From Sialis fuliginosa (Eukaryota; Arthropoda; Insecta; Megaloptera; Sialidae): a DNA stretch of 64,000 nucleotides. The position numbers were made by a program, and so were the translations under genes. Shown piece after piece: positions 23,278 to 34,014 of this stretch (within the stretch, counting starts at the first letter, position 1; each line of letters starts with the position of its first letter). The DNA lies in the NCBI GenBank assembly GCA_961205875.1, contig OY540810.1, positions 28,396,001 through 28,460,000 of the forward strand. Reading direction: 5' to 3'. Under the pieces are notes generated by a model. That model was not told where the DNA came from. It saw only the letters and a list, made by a program, of their open reading frames with translations, and made no database searches.

Positions 23278-26200
23278 TTAGGCTGATGCAGGCGATTTTA
23301 TTTTTTGAATTTCTATATGGTGGGGAGCCATATCAAGCTTCATCAATGGGCGCTGAAACAAATAAATAATAATAACCATATATGCCAAAATAATAATTAA
23401 TAACTTATATAAAAATATAACATATACAGGCTGTCGTAACTTCGAAGGAACAGTTATTTCTTCGAAAACAAAAGCTAAAATAAATGTAATTTTTCATGGT
23501 TGTTTGCCCAATAGATATAAATTACGCATCTGATTCGAAAACAGAGTCCTCACAAAGAAAGAGATAGAACTTAATAAGTGTCTAAACTTTATTTAAACAT
23601 GAGTGTAAGTTTATAGGATAAACGATGTAACCTTGACAATACTCTATCTCTCTCAGTCCATACTTTATGTCTAGGGTTTACCCTACTTTTGAATATAGGT
23701 ATGATTCTTTTTGTGACGTTGAACAGGACCCACAGCAATAAACGAGATAACCTTGACAATACTCTATCTCTTTCAGTCCATATTTTATGTCTAAGGTTTG
23801 CCCTACTTTTGAATATAGGTATGATTATTTTTGTGGCGTTGAATATGACCCACAGCAAGAGCAACTGGTTTTTTTTTTCAAATTGCACTTGATTATTTTT
23901 TACACATCCTAGGAAAGCATATTTTATGCTGAATATAATTGTCCGTATGAAATATTTTCTCCAATTTTTATAAAAAATGATGTCGATTAAAAATAAATTC
24001 GAAATAAAATAATAGTAGAGTATTTAAAAAAAATACAGTCATTCTTCCTGCCGCCCCTGTTAAACGCCACAAAAAAATACGTCATGAAAAAAGGGCCAAA
24101 AACCATTAAAAATAACCTTTGTTGCAATCTTTAAATATAGCCATTTACGAAAAACTACCTGGTCCTTGAAAGTTTAGACACTCTGTATAAGGTATAAGGG
24201 AGTTCCGAATAATCTGAAGTACCTAATCCTATAACATATTAGGTAAATTAGAAATACTAAAAAAAAGTTCTATGATGTAATTCTATAATAATAAATATAA
24301 TAATCAAATATAATAGTGTCCTAGCATAAAAAAATAAAAACCAAGTTCTCTAAACATATAATAGCTGTCTAAAGGAACCATACGGTTATTTATCAGTATA
24401 ACTTCGAAAAAAAATATTTGGAAAATATCAAAATTAATTAAAATTAAAAATAAAACACTTTTCTTGGTACAAATTAAATGTTTTTATATAAATTACTTTA
24501 CTTTATAACACAAAATTAGTTAAGATTCCTCTACTCTTTCCGTTTTACACACAGGTAGGTTAGAGATTTAAAAATAGTTTTATTACCTGGCATCATAGAT
24601 GTTTTTAAAACCTACAAATGGATATGTACTAAACTGTCTAAATATTCGTAGTTGATTATTTATTTTAATTCTAACATTTGAAAGTTGAAAAACTAAATAG
24701 TTTTTTTTTAAATGTGTTAAATTAAAATTAGCATGTGATTTAAGTTCGTAGTAGTAATTCCAATTTTTTAAAAAGTAGATGATAATCATTCATATTTAAA
24801 AACATAAATAAAAACATGGATAAATAAAAGCATTATATCTTATTTGACGACATACTTTGGAATTATAATTAAATCGCAAAAACATCGAAATAGTCAATAA
24901 TTTCGATTATATATTTTATTACAGTCCTTTCAGACCCTTAAAATTGAATAGAAAACGTAAATTCTTTTGTAAGTTTTATGCCAGGAAAGAAATATTGAAT
25001 AAGTGCCAAATAACTGCCAATATGTTAAATAATAGGTTGTTAACAGAGGGCGCGACGTGGACGTTAACGTGTTAATAAAATACACACCTGGCTGTAAGCA
25101 TCAATAATATCATCGGGACTCTCTGGTTCCCTGAGGAACTTCCTGGGCTTAATAAATCTCCTGATCAAAGGTGATAACAGTGTCTTGTCCACGTCTCTAG
25201 GATCATTCCAATCGCATGCTCGCGCGACCAGCAGTCCCACAAATATGGTTACCATCGTGCCGAGCATCGTGTACCACATGTATGATATTTGGAATAATGC
25301 GAATACTTCTCCTCTGGAAAAATGTTTTATTATTAGTTAATGTTAGTCTTAAAAATAAAGACTTAAGAATGACTACAAATTACTATAGTTAGTAAAAAAC
25401 ATTATTAGAACATTTATAAAGGTAACATTTAAAATAGTTATTGATATAATATAATATATATATTAATTTTTTTTTAATATTCCGTACAAACAGAATCGTA
25501 GTTAGAGGTGCTGCACCCCCGGCGAAAACCGTAAAAAGCATCCCCCAGTGTTATTGAAGACTTTCTTTTTTTCCGTTATTATGTTAATTTTAACGCCCTA
25601 AAACTAACTTTTGCGCCCTCCAAGAATAAATGAAAACCTTTTTTAATTCTCACGTCACTTTTTATGTCTCATAAAACTCTTATATCTCATTCTACAACCC
25701 CCCACCCTGGACCTTTCACCCTGACGGGAGAGCCGGTTTCGCCAACCTCTAAGTACGCCACTGCATATAAAGATACATTCTAAAACTAAAATGGATAACC
25801 CTTCATTTAATGCATCTATCACTTTTAAATCATATTTTTCTTTCAAATGATGAAATGTCTACTATATTTCAAAATATATCAATTCTTATATTATAATTTA
25901 TTCATTATTGATACAAAAATGTTATTATAATTTTTTTATTTCACGTAAATTCGTCTTTATATGTTATTATGAAACTTACTCTGGTTCTTCCGATGTTGTT
26001 CCGTTCATCAGAAGATGCTCCAGCTGCAGATTCATGACCGGGGGTGAAGTAGGAGTGAATATATAGTCACATCCCTCCGTACTTACGGGTTTAGGCTGGA
26101 ATTTGATATGACCGCTAGTTATAGCATGCTGAGTGTTAACGATCAACCATGTCATGAAAGAAAGGCCGCTTATTCCACCAATTAAAGCTCCCTGCAAAAT

Positions 26201-29200
26201 AAAAATAAGACAAATTAAAGAAAATTTTTATAAGAATGTGAAATGTTTTTTTAAGACTCTGTAAGTTTAGTCTGTTTAAATTTTAACTAAACTAACAAAA
26301 ATTAGAAATGTGCCATATACATATGTAGCTAAAAATATACTAAAGTTTTTTATAAGTACGTATATATGGAGTGTTAAAATGTAGGTCTTCATGTTATTTA
26401 CTAACTTCATTTTTTTCTAATTCAAAAAAGATACCAGTAAGAGACTCAAAACAGCCATTTTACTTCCTGGCCAATATCAATAGTACTGGTTCAAAAATTC
26501 TGAACAATTCCTACAGAACCTTAATAGCTTGCACCCGAATATGCATTGGCTATTTAGTACGGGGTGGGGTTTTTCTGTGATTTTAATAGAAATACAAGTA
26601 AAAAGTTTAATGTTTTATTTTTATTGAAGATTTTCAGTGATTTTTTATTATAAAACTCTTACCTTTGTACCAATCCAGGGTAGCATCAGTCCCATTATAA
26701 ATATTCCTAGGGATGGTCCATTTGTAATAGCACTGAGACTCATTGATAACTAAAATTTAAAAAAATGTATACATTATGATTCATTTTAATGCATATTTAA
26801 ATCAGTCAAGCACTTGATAAGTAAATTTGTATATTTCAGTAAATACAAATTGTTAAATACCTCACTTATTTATAAAAAATAGAACCATTTTGAATCATCT
26901 ACTTTAGTCGCTCTGGTTTTTCATTCAATTTCTATTTAATAAATAAATATTATATTGTAATCCAGTTTTTTACCTGTAAAACTTGTCCCATTTTCTCAAC
27001 GACAAACGCCAAAGCCACTGCCGATATTCCTATAACTACTACCACAGTTTTCATCAGCATATCAGTCTGAGTTGCAGTCAACTTTTTGTTTGAGTAAGGT
27101 TTCCAGAAGTCCTCCAAGACTATGGCAGCCATTGAGTTGAGGCCTGTGGATAAGGAACTCAAAGCTGCACTGAAAACGCCAGCTACAAATAGGCCTGGCA
27201 GACCTGGGAAGTTTCCTAAAGTCTTCATTACCAATAGTGGAAGAAGTTGGTCTTTAGCTTTTGCTAACTAAAAAATATTTGCATTTAATTATAAATATAT
27301 CACCTACAATGTACATGCCATTTATGTTAAGAGTGTTGTATATGTAAATGGAATTCGGTACGTAAAAAATAGAACATTGAACAGTGGTAAATGTAATGTT
27401 AAAAAACTGACAGTATTTAAAATGTAACGAAAAATGGGACTGTCCCGAAAAATGCGGAACGAATGGTCAGCCTATGTTTAGGTCATTTTTATCTGTTTAT
27501 AAATTCGACCAATTTTATTATGATACTTTTCATAACAGTCCATGAAGATATTTTGGCGAAATGAAAAAAATATTTTTAAGAACCCCGTGGAAAATTAAAA
27601 TTACAACTAATTATTCTTTACTTGTTCATCGTTTTACCTTTTTATAATTACAGACTAATTGTCTATAAATTTTTTATTGATACTAATTTATATTCTATTA
27701 CATTAGTAATTAATAATATTTACTTTAATAATTCAAAATACCTTTGTCGTTAATGGATCACAATCATGGAATGTAGCATAGATCAAAAGACCCGAATAAC
27801 AGCAACAAATGAGTATTGAAGTAATTCCAAGAATAAATATTATAAGCGCCCTAAAACCGTATTAAATTAATTATAGTTTATACCACCACCCTATTATCAA
27901 ATCATCTTAAAAGTAAAATAAATAGAAAGAAAATACATTTGCCATTACCTACATTACCATTTCTACCAAACCAAGAAGAAAATGTGCAGTGCATGCAAAA
28001 AGTGAACTTTTTAATACAAAAGTTAATAAAGTAAACATGATATAAACATATTAAATATTAATCATAGCTAGTATAGTACAGTGGTAAACTACATATTAAT
28101 TGTCAAAAAGGTGCTTTTCATTTAGGGTGACCATACCTATAATAGATTTTTTTTCAAACGTATTTTATTGCACCCTCTCCAGAAATAAACGATATTTGCA
28201 TCCTTTAAAACCTTATTTATTATAGGACGAAGAAAGCACCACATCCCCCTTGTGAGATGGTTAGAAACTCATTTATCTACATTTGTTATCAAAATAGGTA
28301 CCTTATATTTTATCAGAAATTTAATTTAGGGTCAATTGGTAAATTGGTTGTATTGCATTTACAACAAAATATTAAACTGTTTCTCAATGTCAGTGATTTT
28401 AATTATTACTGGTACCTTCAAAAAAGAACAAGATATTTTATGTCAAGAAGCCAAAAGATCCTTTTCTCAGTCTTATCTTGTTTAGTTGAACGAAGCTGAA
28501 TTAAATTTTGATGATACGAGATTGATACGTTACCAGTTATATTTAGAAGTCTCTTCAAGAGAATTAATTTTGAGAGTGTCAATAATTACTAATTTAACAT
28601 TATTCTAGGTTTCTTGAATACTGTAAGACGAGTGTTGCACGCTCAGTCTGGTATCAGTTCAGTCCACGGCCTTCATCGTAAATAGACTGATGGCAAACTG
28701 ATGAATGATATTACACGATCAGTCGAGACTGACATCAGTCTTCTCGAGAACGCTGTTAAAACAAGATGTCTTCGGAAAAACGATGGATTGTTATAAGGAA
28801 AAAGTTTGTATTGCAATAATACTAGCATTGGCTACAGAAAAACGTGTTAAAAGCGAAGAATGGACTAAAGTATGGCTACAAATAAGAGATCATTGTGTAC
28901 ACACATTTGAATTTATTAAATGAAATAAGAGACTCGAAGAGGACTACGAAAATTATTATTGAATGAAAAATGCCTGTTTTGATAAATTGTTGAAAATAGT
29001 TAAGCCATACTTGTGTCAGTCGTATCGAGACTGATGAAAAATATTTAAATATTAAAAAAAAATCCGTCAGTTCAGTCGATCAATCTGCCAGTCAATGCAT
29101 TACACGATCAGTTTGACGTCAGTTTGATATCAATCATAGACTGACCTGATGCCAAACTGAGCGTGTAACACCCGTTAAAAGAATATTTGAATGTATAAAA

Positions 29201-32200
29201 GTAAGATATATATAAGTTGAAACTCGCTGTTGCAAAGTCCCAAATCGAAATGTGTCTCGACCCGTCACGTTTGAAACCTTATTGGGGGGGGGATTCAGCT
29301 TTAAATATCAAATGAGTATTTGAGGTCACCCTACTTCCAAGTATACCCAATAAATGATATTCACCATCAATGTACAAGCATGCACAATGCACATTCTTTT
29401 TACTTACGCTTGGGCATGTTTTCTCGTAGGCAATGACAAATATCTTTGTTGCATCGTTTGGTCGATGGCCGTGTACAGCCAACAAAAAAACCCGCCGAAT
29501 ATCTGCGACCACAGAATGTGTCGCTTGGTCACGTCAAACGTCAAACTGAAAAATAACAACTTACTGTGTTGTGTGTTTTCTAGATGGTAATGCTAGGTAT
29601 CTTTGTAGCATGGATTGGTTGCATGCGTTTGTTTGTAGCCAAAAAAAGAATCCGCCAAATACAAGACCCCAAATTGTGTGCCTTGTTCTTGGATCAAAAT
29701 TTAAGCTAGAAAAGTCCAATTGGTTAAATTTTGTTTTGAATTATTGTTATTGTATATGAAAGAATACAATAAAAAACGCTATCTACATAATAAAAACTAT
29801 TATTTTTATCATATAAAAATCTAAATATATGTATAAGTCAGATTTTTTAAGTAGTATAAATCTAACTTATATAATTTTAATCAATTTAATTTATAAAAAA
29901 AATTGTGTAGGTACTAGTTAAATCAGAAATGAACGGAAAAAAATAATACAAATATTTATTATTGGACTTATAGGTACCACTTTTAAAAATAATGACTCAT
30001 AAATATATAAGTATTTTAAAATTGCTGACTCTAAAAATCTTCTGTGCATATTTGTCGTAAAAAATTAAAATTTAAAAATATTAGTATTTTAAATTTTGTT
30101 TATAAAATATTATAGTTACTTGTTGTGTTGCAGTATATTCGTAAATGATATAGTAGAGGGAATACTTACTCTGGTGGTTCAATCCTACCACTCTCCATGT
30201 TCCTATTCCAAACAACAGAAACACCTCCAACATCGTAAGTGCCCTTGACCATGATGAGGATGATTGATCCAAACATCGCTATAGTTTGAATTACATCAGT
30301 CCAAATAACAGCTTTGATACCTCCCTAGAACAGAAGTAAATAAATTATTTCAAAAGAAGAATTGGAAATACAAACTTTAAAGCTTTCGCAGTAGTTTTTC
30401 AATGTTTTTAAATTTGTTTCGCTATACTCGTGTATTTCAGTAAGCATATCCAAAGAATTTGTTTAATTCAAAATGTTACCAAAATTGAAGAGCATAAAAA
30501 AAACTTTTTAGATAGCGAGCCAAATGAAATAGTTTTGAATCAAGATTGAACCGTCCAGTTTTTTCGTACATATTTTTTTTCATTTTATCTCAACAAGTTA
30601 AAAAAAGTCGCAGAAAGAATTTTGAAACTGAACATTTAAGCTTTAAAATGGTACCAAGAAAAATTATATACATCACATTTTTCAAAACCCCATACATACT
30701 ATCAAAAGAAAAAAAAATCTGACTTTCTTATAACTTTGTAGAAATTGAGATTTAGGAAATAAAAATAGAAATTTCGAATTAAAAAACGCTTTGCTCTTAA
30801 GCTTTGGCTGATCTCCGTCGCCGCTTCGACCTTGCAAATCTATTATATGTGATTCAATACAAGTGGCATGTTAGCTGCGTCGAAACGGCGCTGAGTTTTA
30901 ACGCAGCTAACACATAATAGACAAGCGATGACGGAGATCGTTTCTGTAAAGTGCCGAGACTTTATTTTGTTAATTTTTACCAAAAAACTGAAGATATTTT
31001 ATTCGTATTTTTTATTGAATATAAAATTAATTTAAATTAAACTAAAATTACTACCACGTAAATGTAAGTTTATATTGCAAATATCTTATTTAAAATACAA
31101 GTAAAAATACAATGGTTTCACGGGTCAGGGGTTGCCAACCGCTGGATTACAACCATAAACTAGGAATCAAGATATCGTCGCGGTTGGTAGAAACGTTAAG
31201 AATATTCGATTTAAGAACTCATTGCTCATACTTACAACACATGTGTAGAAAATGCAAACTAGACAAACGGCAGGTGTAATGATATGTATATTTATACCGG
31301 TAACTGAAAACAAAACAAAAATATTTGTAATTCACGTATCTATGTATTTTAAGTAACAAATAAGATATTAAAGAGCCCGCGCACACTACAGACTTTAGAT
31401 TAGGAAATACTATGGATACAATAACAACCAATACTAGTTCGTATACGAAACTGTTACCAAAACTTAATGGTGGCTATCTTTCATCAGTTGTCATTTCCAT
31501 GAAAAAATATCAAAGGCGTCAGTTGAAAATTTATAATATGCAAATATGCTTTAAATTACAATTGAATTTGTTCTGTAAGAGAGACAATGGTTACAAACAG
31601 ACATTTCTCTATTATTGATTTATCACTTAAATACTTTTAAACACAATATAAAATATTTATTAATAATTAATTGTATAATTTCAAACAATTGATATTTATT
31701 TTAAAATCCGAATGATACACCAATGACTTGTGGAGCGATATGGTAACAACGCTAGGTAATGTGCTATGAATCCTATATCTTTCCTTGTCTCAACTACAGA
31801 CTTTTCGTCGACCGATAGTTTAAGCGATTTGGCAGTAGGTATGGAGATATATGAAAGTGCACACTTACCCATTAAAAATCGACCGAATAAATAATCAAAA
31901 AGGTTGGGTCAACTATCGGTCGACTGGCAATCAGTATGACGTGCTATATGTATGTGCACCTACCACCAACATAGTATCGTACCGAAAGGGAGTATTTACC
32001 CTGGGCGGGAATTTGTTAAGGACCGTAAATTTAAGGTAGCATTAAAAAAAAGGTCATCAAAATTACTAGAAAGCGTAATTAATTATGGATTGCCTGCAGG
32101 AAATTCGAAAAAAAGGTATTCAATTTTCATATTTAGCATATTTAGCATACAGAGCAAATTTGCCATCTGCCCCAGCTGGCAGAAAACTACATTACACCAC

Positions 32201-34014
32201 TACACCAACAAAACTATTCAGTCTGCAGCTCGAACCCGATAAAACTATCTGCCGATTAAAAATCTGTAGTATGCACGGGCTCTAAACGTCCTAATTAATG
32301 CATGGCGAAAAGTTCGTCAAACCACTAAATATCTTATAATTTACCTTGATTAAACGCTAAAGCAGGTACAAAAATTACGATTGGTAACCAAAATATCTGA
32401 AACAAATAAAAATTATATTTTCATCGTATTCTAAATTGTACAGAGCGATTGAATTTTAACTGTAGGAGATTTTTTTGATAAAATTATATATTTTAAATAT
32501 GTATATACTCACAATGCCTATTGAAAATAAAATTGAACCAAAAAGTCTTAACTTTTTATCGAATCGTCTTTCCAAGTACTAAAAATAAAAATAAATATAA
32601 ATGAAATGGTAAAGTGACATTACAAATTTATTAATCAACAGTGGTTGGTGGTTTAACTTTGAAGGAAGTATTATTACATATTAACCAAGAAAGTTAGGCC
32701 ACAAGTCACCGCTTCTGTTAAGCCGCGTTTACACTATGTAGCAAAACCTGCTATATAACAAATGTTATATAACTTTTGCTATAAGTACGAAAACGGAAAA
32801 ATGTCAAATGTTACATGTAGCAGTTTTTGGTGCTACATATAGCAAAATCTGCTACATATAGCAAGATTTATGTTTTCCATCCAGAGTAGGTAAAGATCAA
32901 AGAAAAATAAGCTACATGTAACTTTTGCTATATGTAGCAAGTATTACAAGTAGTTTTGGTTCTCTAGCATCTGCTACATGTAGCAGTTTCTATCATTCGA
33001 GTTCAAGCGGTGATATTTATATGTCTTATGTGTCTATGTCTACAACGGTTTTTTCATTTTTAATAAAGCTTTCATAATGGAAAAATCATGCAAGGTCATC
33101 TGCATTTAAGTCTTTCAGCAAATCACTTCCACTGTATTTTTCTCTAGCTAATAACGACGGCCGAACCCAAAACCTACGTTTCCTTCTATGACATGCCAAA
33201 AATATCGTAATAGCTGCCGCTAGCATTAAGTCTTTCCTCCTCGACATCTTCAATCAGACTGGATGTTATATAACTTTTGCTACATGTAACACAGTATCAT
33301 TTGAGTACAATTTGAAAAATATAGCAAATGTTTTATAACATTTGCTATATATAGCACTGCTACATATAGCAAATGTTATATAGCAGATTTTACTACATAG
33401 TGTAAATGCGGCTTTAGAAATAATATTAAAAATCTGAAATAAAAAATACCTCATATGTTGAAATTAGTTTTAAATCATGAAATACTGGTAAAAAACAGGT
33501 TCCTTTAACAATTCCCATTATGTATATTCCTATCATAATGTACATGTATTGCATCCCATAAATATACATCTCTGTCGGCGTCCCCAATAACGTTATACCA
33601 GATATAAAACTAGAAGAAGAATATACGTTATTAATACGTTATACAGTGCTAGCTAACTTCAGAGGAAACAGTATAAAAGAACGAGTTTAAGCGAGCATTA
33701 ATCGTTCGGTGAATATTGGGTAGCCAAAGAACAAATATTCGGTGATTATGGTACATGAAAATCATAATAATCAGTTACCTCCTCTGAAGTTAGAACAAAT
33801 AAACGTACCTTGCAATCAATGACATAGCCACAGGAAATACTTTCATTGTTCTGCCACCAACTAAATATTCTTGTGAATTTTTTGATGCGTGAAAGAATCC
33901 AAAATAAATACCAATTATTATACATATTAGTAACATCAACAGAAATACAATGTAGTCGAAAACAGAAAATGTTGTCACCATTCCACCGACTTCGTTAACA
34001 ATATCTGTAGCCAT
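23278..34014 (-). CDS. SLC5 sodium/solute symporter (SMVT/SMCT-like), alternative exons
   Basis: Plasma-membrane Na+-coupled symporter of the SLC5 family, nearest by eye to multivitamin/monocarboxylate transporters. Exons in transcript order: 33809-34014 (ATG), 33450-33609, 32513-32578, 32345-32396, 31236-31303, 30170-30324, then either 29565-29705 (A) or 29408-29545 (B), 27742-27850, 26974-27267, 26663-26749, 25980-26191, 25088-25313, 23278-23352 (TAA). Every junction is GT-AG and phase-consistent: 616 residues with A, 615 with B. Family signatures: YLVGGRTM, LLGTPTEMYIYG, YLERRF, GGIKAVIWTD, FGGFF...QRYL, LPGLFVAGVFSAALSSLSTGLNS; about 13 membrane segments. The exact substrate cannot be assigned. 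Introns hold several MITEs. A poly(A) signal follows the stop. Confidence 0.93.
23426..24187. repeat. Inverted-end element in the last SLC5 intron
   Basis: Left end TACAGGCTGTCGTAACTTCG is imperfectly inverted at the right (TACAGAGTGTCTAAACTTTC read from the other strand). It contains the 120-bp tandem duplication at 23621-23860. No intact coding. Confidence 0.5.
23621..23860. repeat. Two-copy 120-bp tandem repeat
   Basis: 23621-23740 and 23741-23860 align without gaps with roughly ten substitutions. Shared strings include CCTTGACAATACTCTATCTC and CCTACTTTTGAATATAGGTA. The mirror-image open frames here are artefacts of the repeat. Confidence 0.85.
25495..25765. repeat. GC-rich dispersed repeat, CAGTGGCGTA end
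   Basis: The minus strand starts CAGTGGCGTACTTAGAGGTT; the opposite end has TTAGAGGTGCTGCACCCCC. It is related to 820-1015. It sits in an SLC5 intron. Probably a transposon remnant. Confidence 0.5.
28627..29175. mobile_element. Harbinger-derived element with transposase remnant
   Basis: 549 bp. Ends ACGAGTGTTGCACGCTCAGT and, inverted, ACGGGTGTTACACGCTCAGT, with TAA flanks (28624-28626 and 29176-29178). Inside, the + strand frame from ATG 28783 to TGA 28923 (46 residues) has the pattern W-x-x-x-W-L-x-x-R seen at the start of PIF/Harbinger transposases. The catalytic domain is gone. Lies in an SLC5 intron. Confidence 0.7.
29408..29545 (-). other. SLC5 alternative exon B
   Basis: 138 nt; acceptor ATTTTTCAG, donor AAGC|GTAAGT, same phases as exon A. 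It encodes LTFDVTKRHILW, then IFGGFFCWLYTAIDQTM, QQRYLSLPTRKHAQ. It aligns with exon A along its whole length, with one residue fewer in the membrane helix (LYTAIDQ against LQTNACNQ). The open frame and both splice sites are intact, so it is not a decayed duplicate. Confidence 0.88.
29565..29705 (-). other. SLC5 alternative exon A
   Basis: 141 nt; acceptor TTTTCTAG, donor ACA|GTAAGT. It begins one base into a codon and ends two bases into one. It encodes a segment starting LNFDPRTRHTIW, then VFGGFFFWLQTNACNQSM, LQRYLALPSRKHTT. It is the upstream member of a tandem homologous pair. Its donor is 19 nt from the acceptor of exon B. Confidence 0.88.
30797..30963. mobile_element. Palindromic MITE, second copy of the 16877 family
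   Basis: Shares ATCTCCGTCGCCGCTTCGA, AATCTATTATATGTGATTCA and the GCTGCGTCGAAAC core with 16877-17055. The left arm is shortened relative to the right. In an SLC5 intron. Confidence 0.65.
31373..32282. mobile_element. 910 bp DNA transposon relic, GAGCCCG ends
   Basis: Ends GAGCCCGCGCACACTACAGA and, inverted, GAGCCCGTGCATACTACAGA, with TAAA on both sides. Frames in the interior are fragmented and show no recognised domain. In an SLC5 intron. Confidence 0.65.
32721..33413. mobile_element. Harbinger-derived element rich in GCTACATGTAGC
   Basis: 693 bp. Ends AGCCGCGTTTACACTATGTA and, inverted, AGCCGCATTTACACTATGTA, with TTA target duplication (32718-32720 and 33414-33416). The subterminal zones are packed with short palindromes of the type TGCTACATGTAGCA. 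It carries the transposase-start remnant at 33086-33247. In an SLC5 intron. Confidence 0.8.
33086..33247 (-). pseudogene. Harbinger transposase N-terminal remnant
   Basis: 53-residue frame from ATG 33247 to TGA 33086-33088. Residues MSRRKDLMLAAA are followed by RRKRRFWVRPSLLARE, matching the R-x-x-x-x-W-V-R-P motif that opens PIF/Harbinger transposases. The DDE catalytic part is absent, so it is an internally deleted element. Confidence 0.65.

Noticed and set aside
23589..23892. Opposed 99- and 67-residue frames
   Set aside because: Produced by the 120-bp tandem repeat; the translation repeats itself with no family resemblance.
29279..29759. Open frames of 62-78 residues on both strands
   Set aside because: They overlap the two SLC5 exons in wrong frames or strands. 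The spliced exons explain the coding signal.
31851..32285. Overlapping 62-96 residue frames as a host gene
   Set aside because: Entirely within the GAGCCCG-ended transposon relic in an SLC5 intron; frames overlap and carry no domain I recognise.
32721..33413. CRISPR-like array from repeated GCTACATGTAGC
   Set aside because: The repeats are short, irregularly spaced palindromes inside a transposon of a eukaryotic genome, with no spacers or cas genes.
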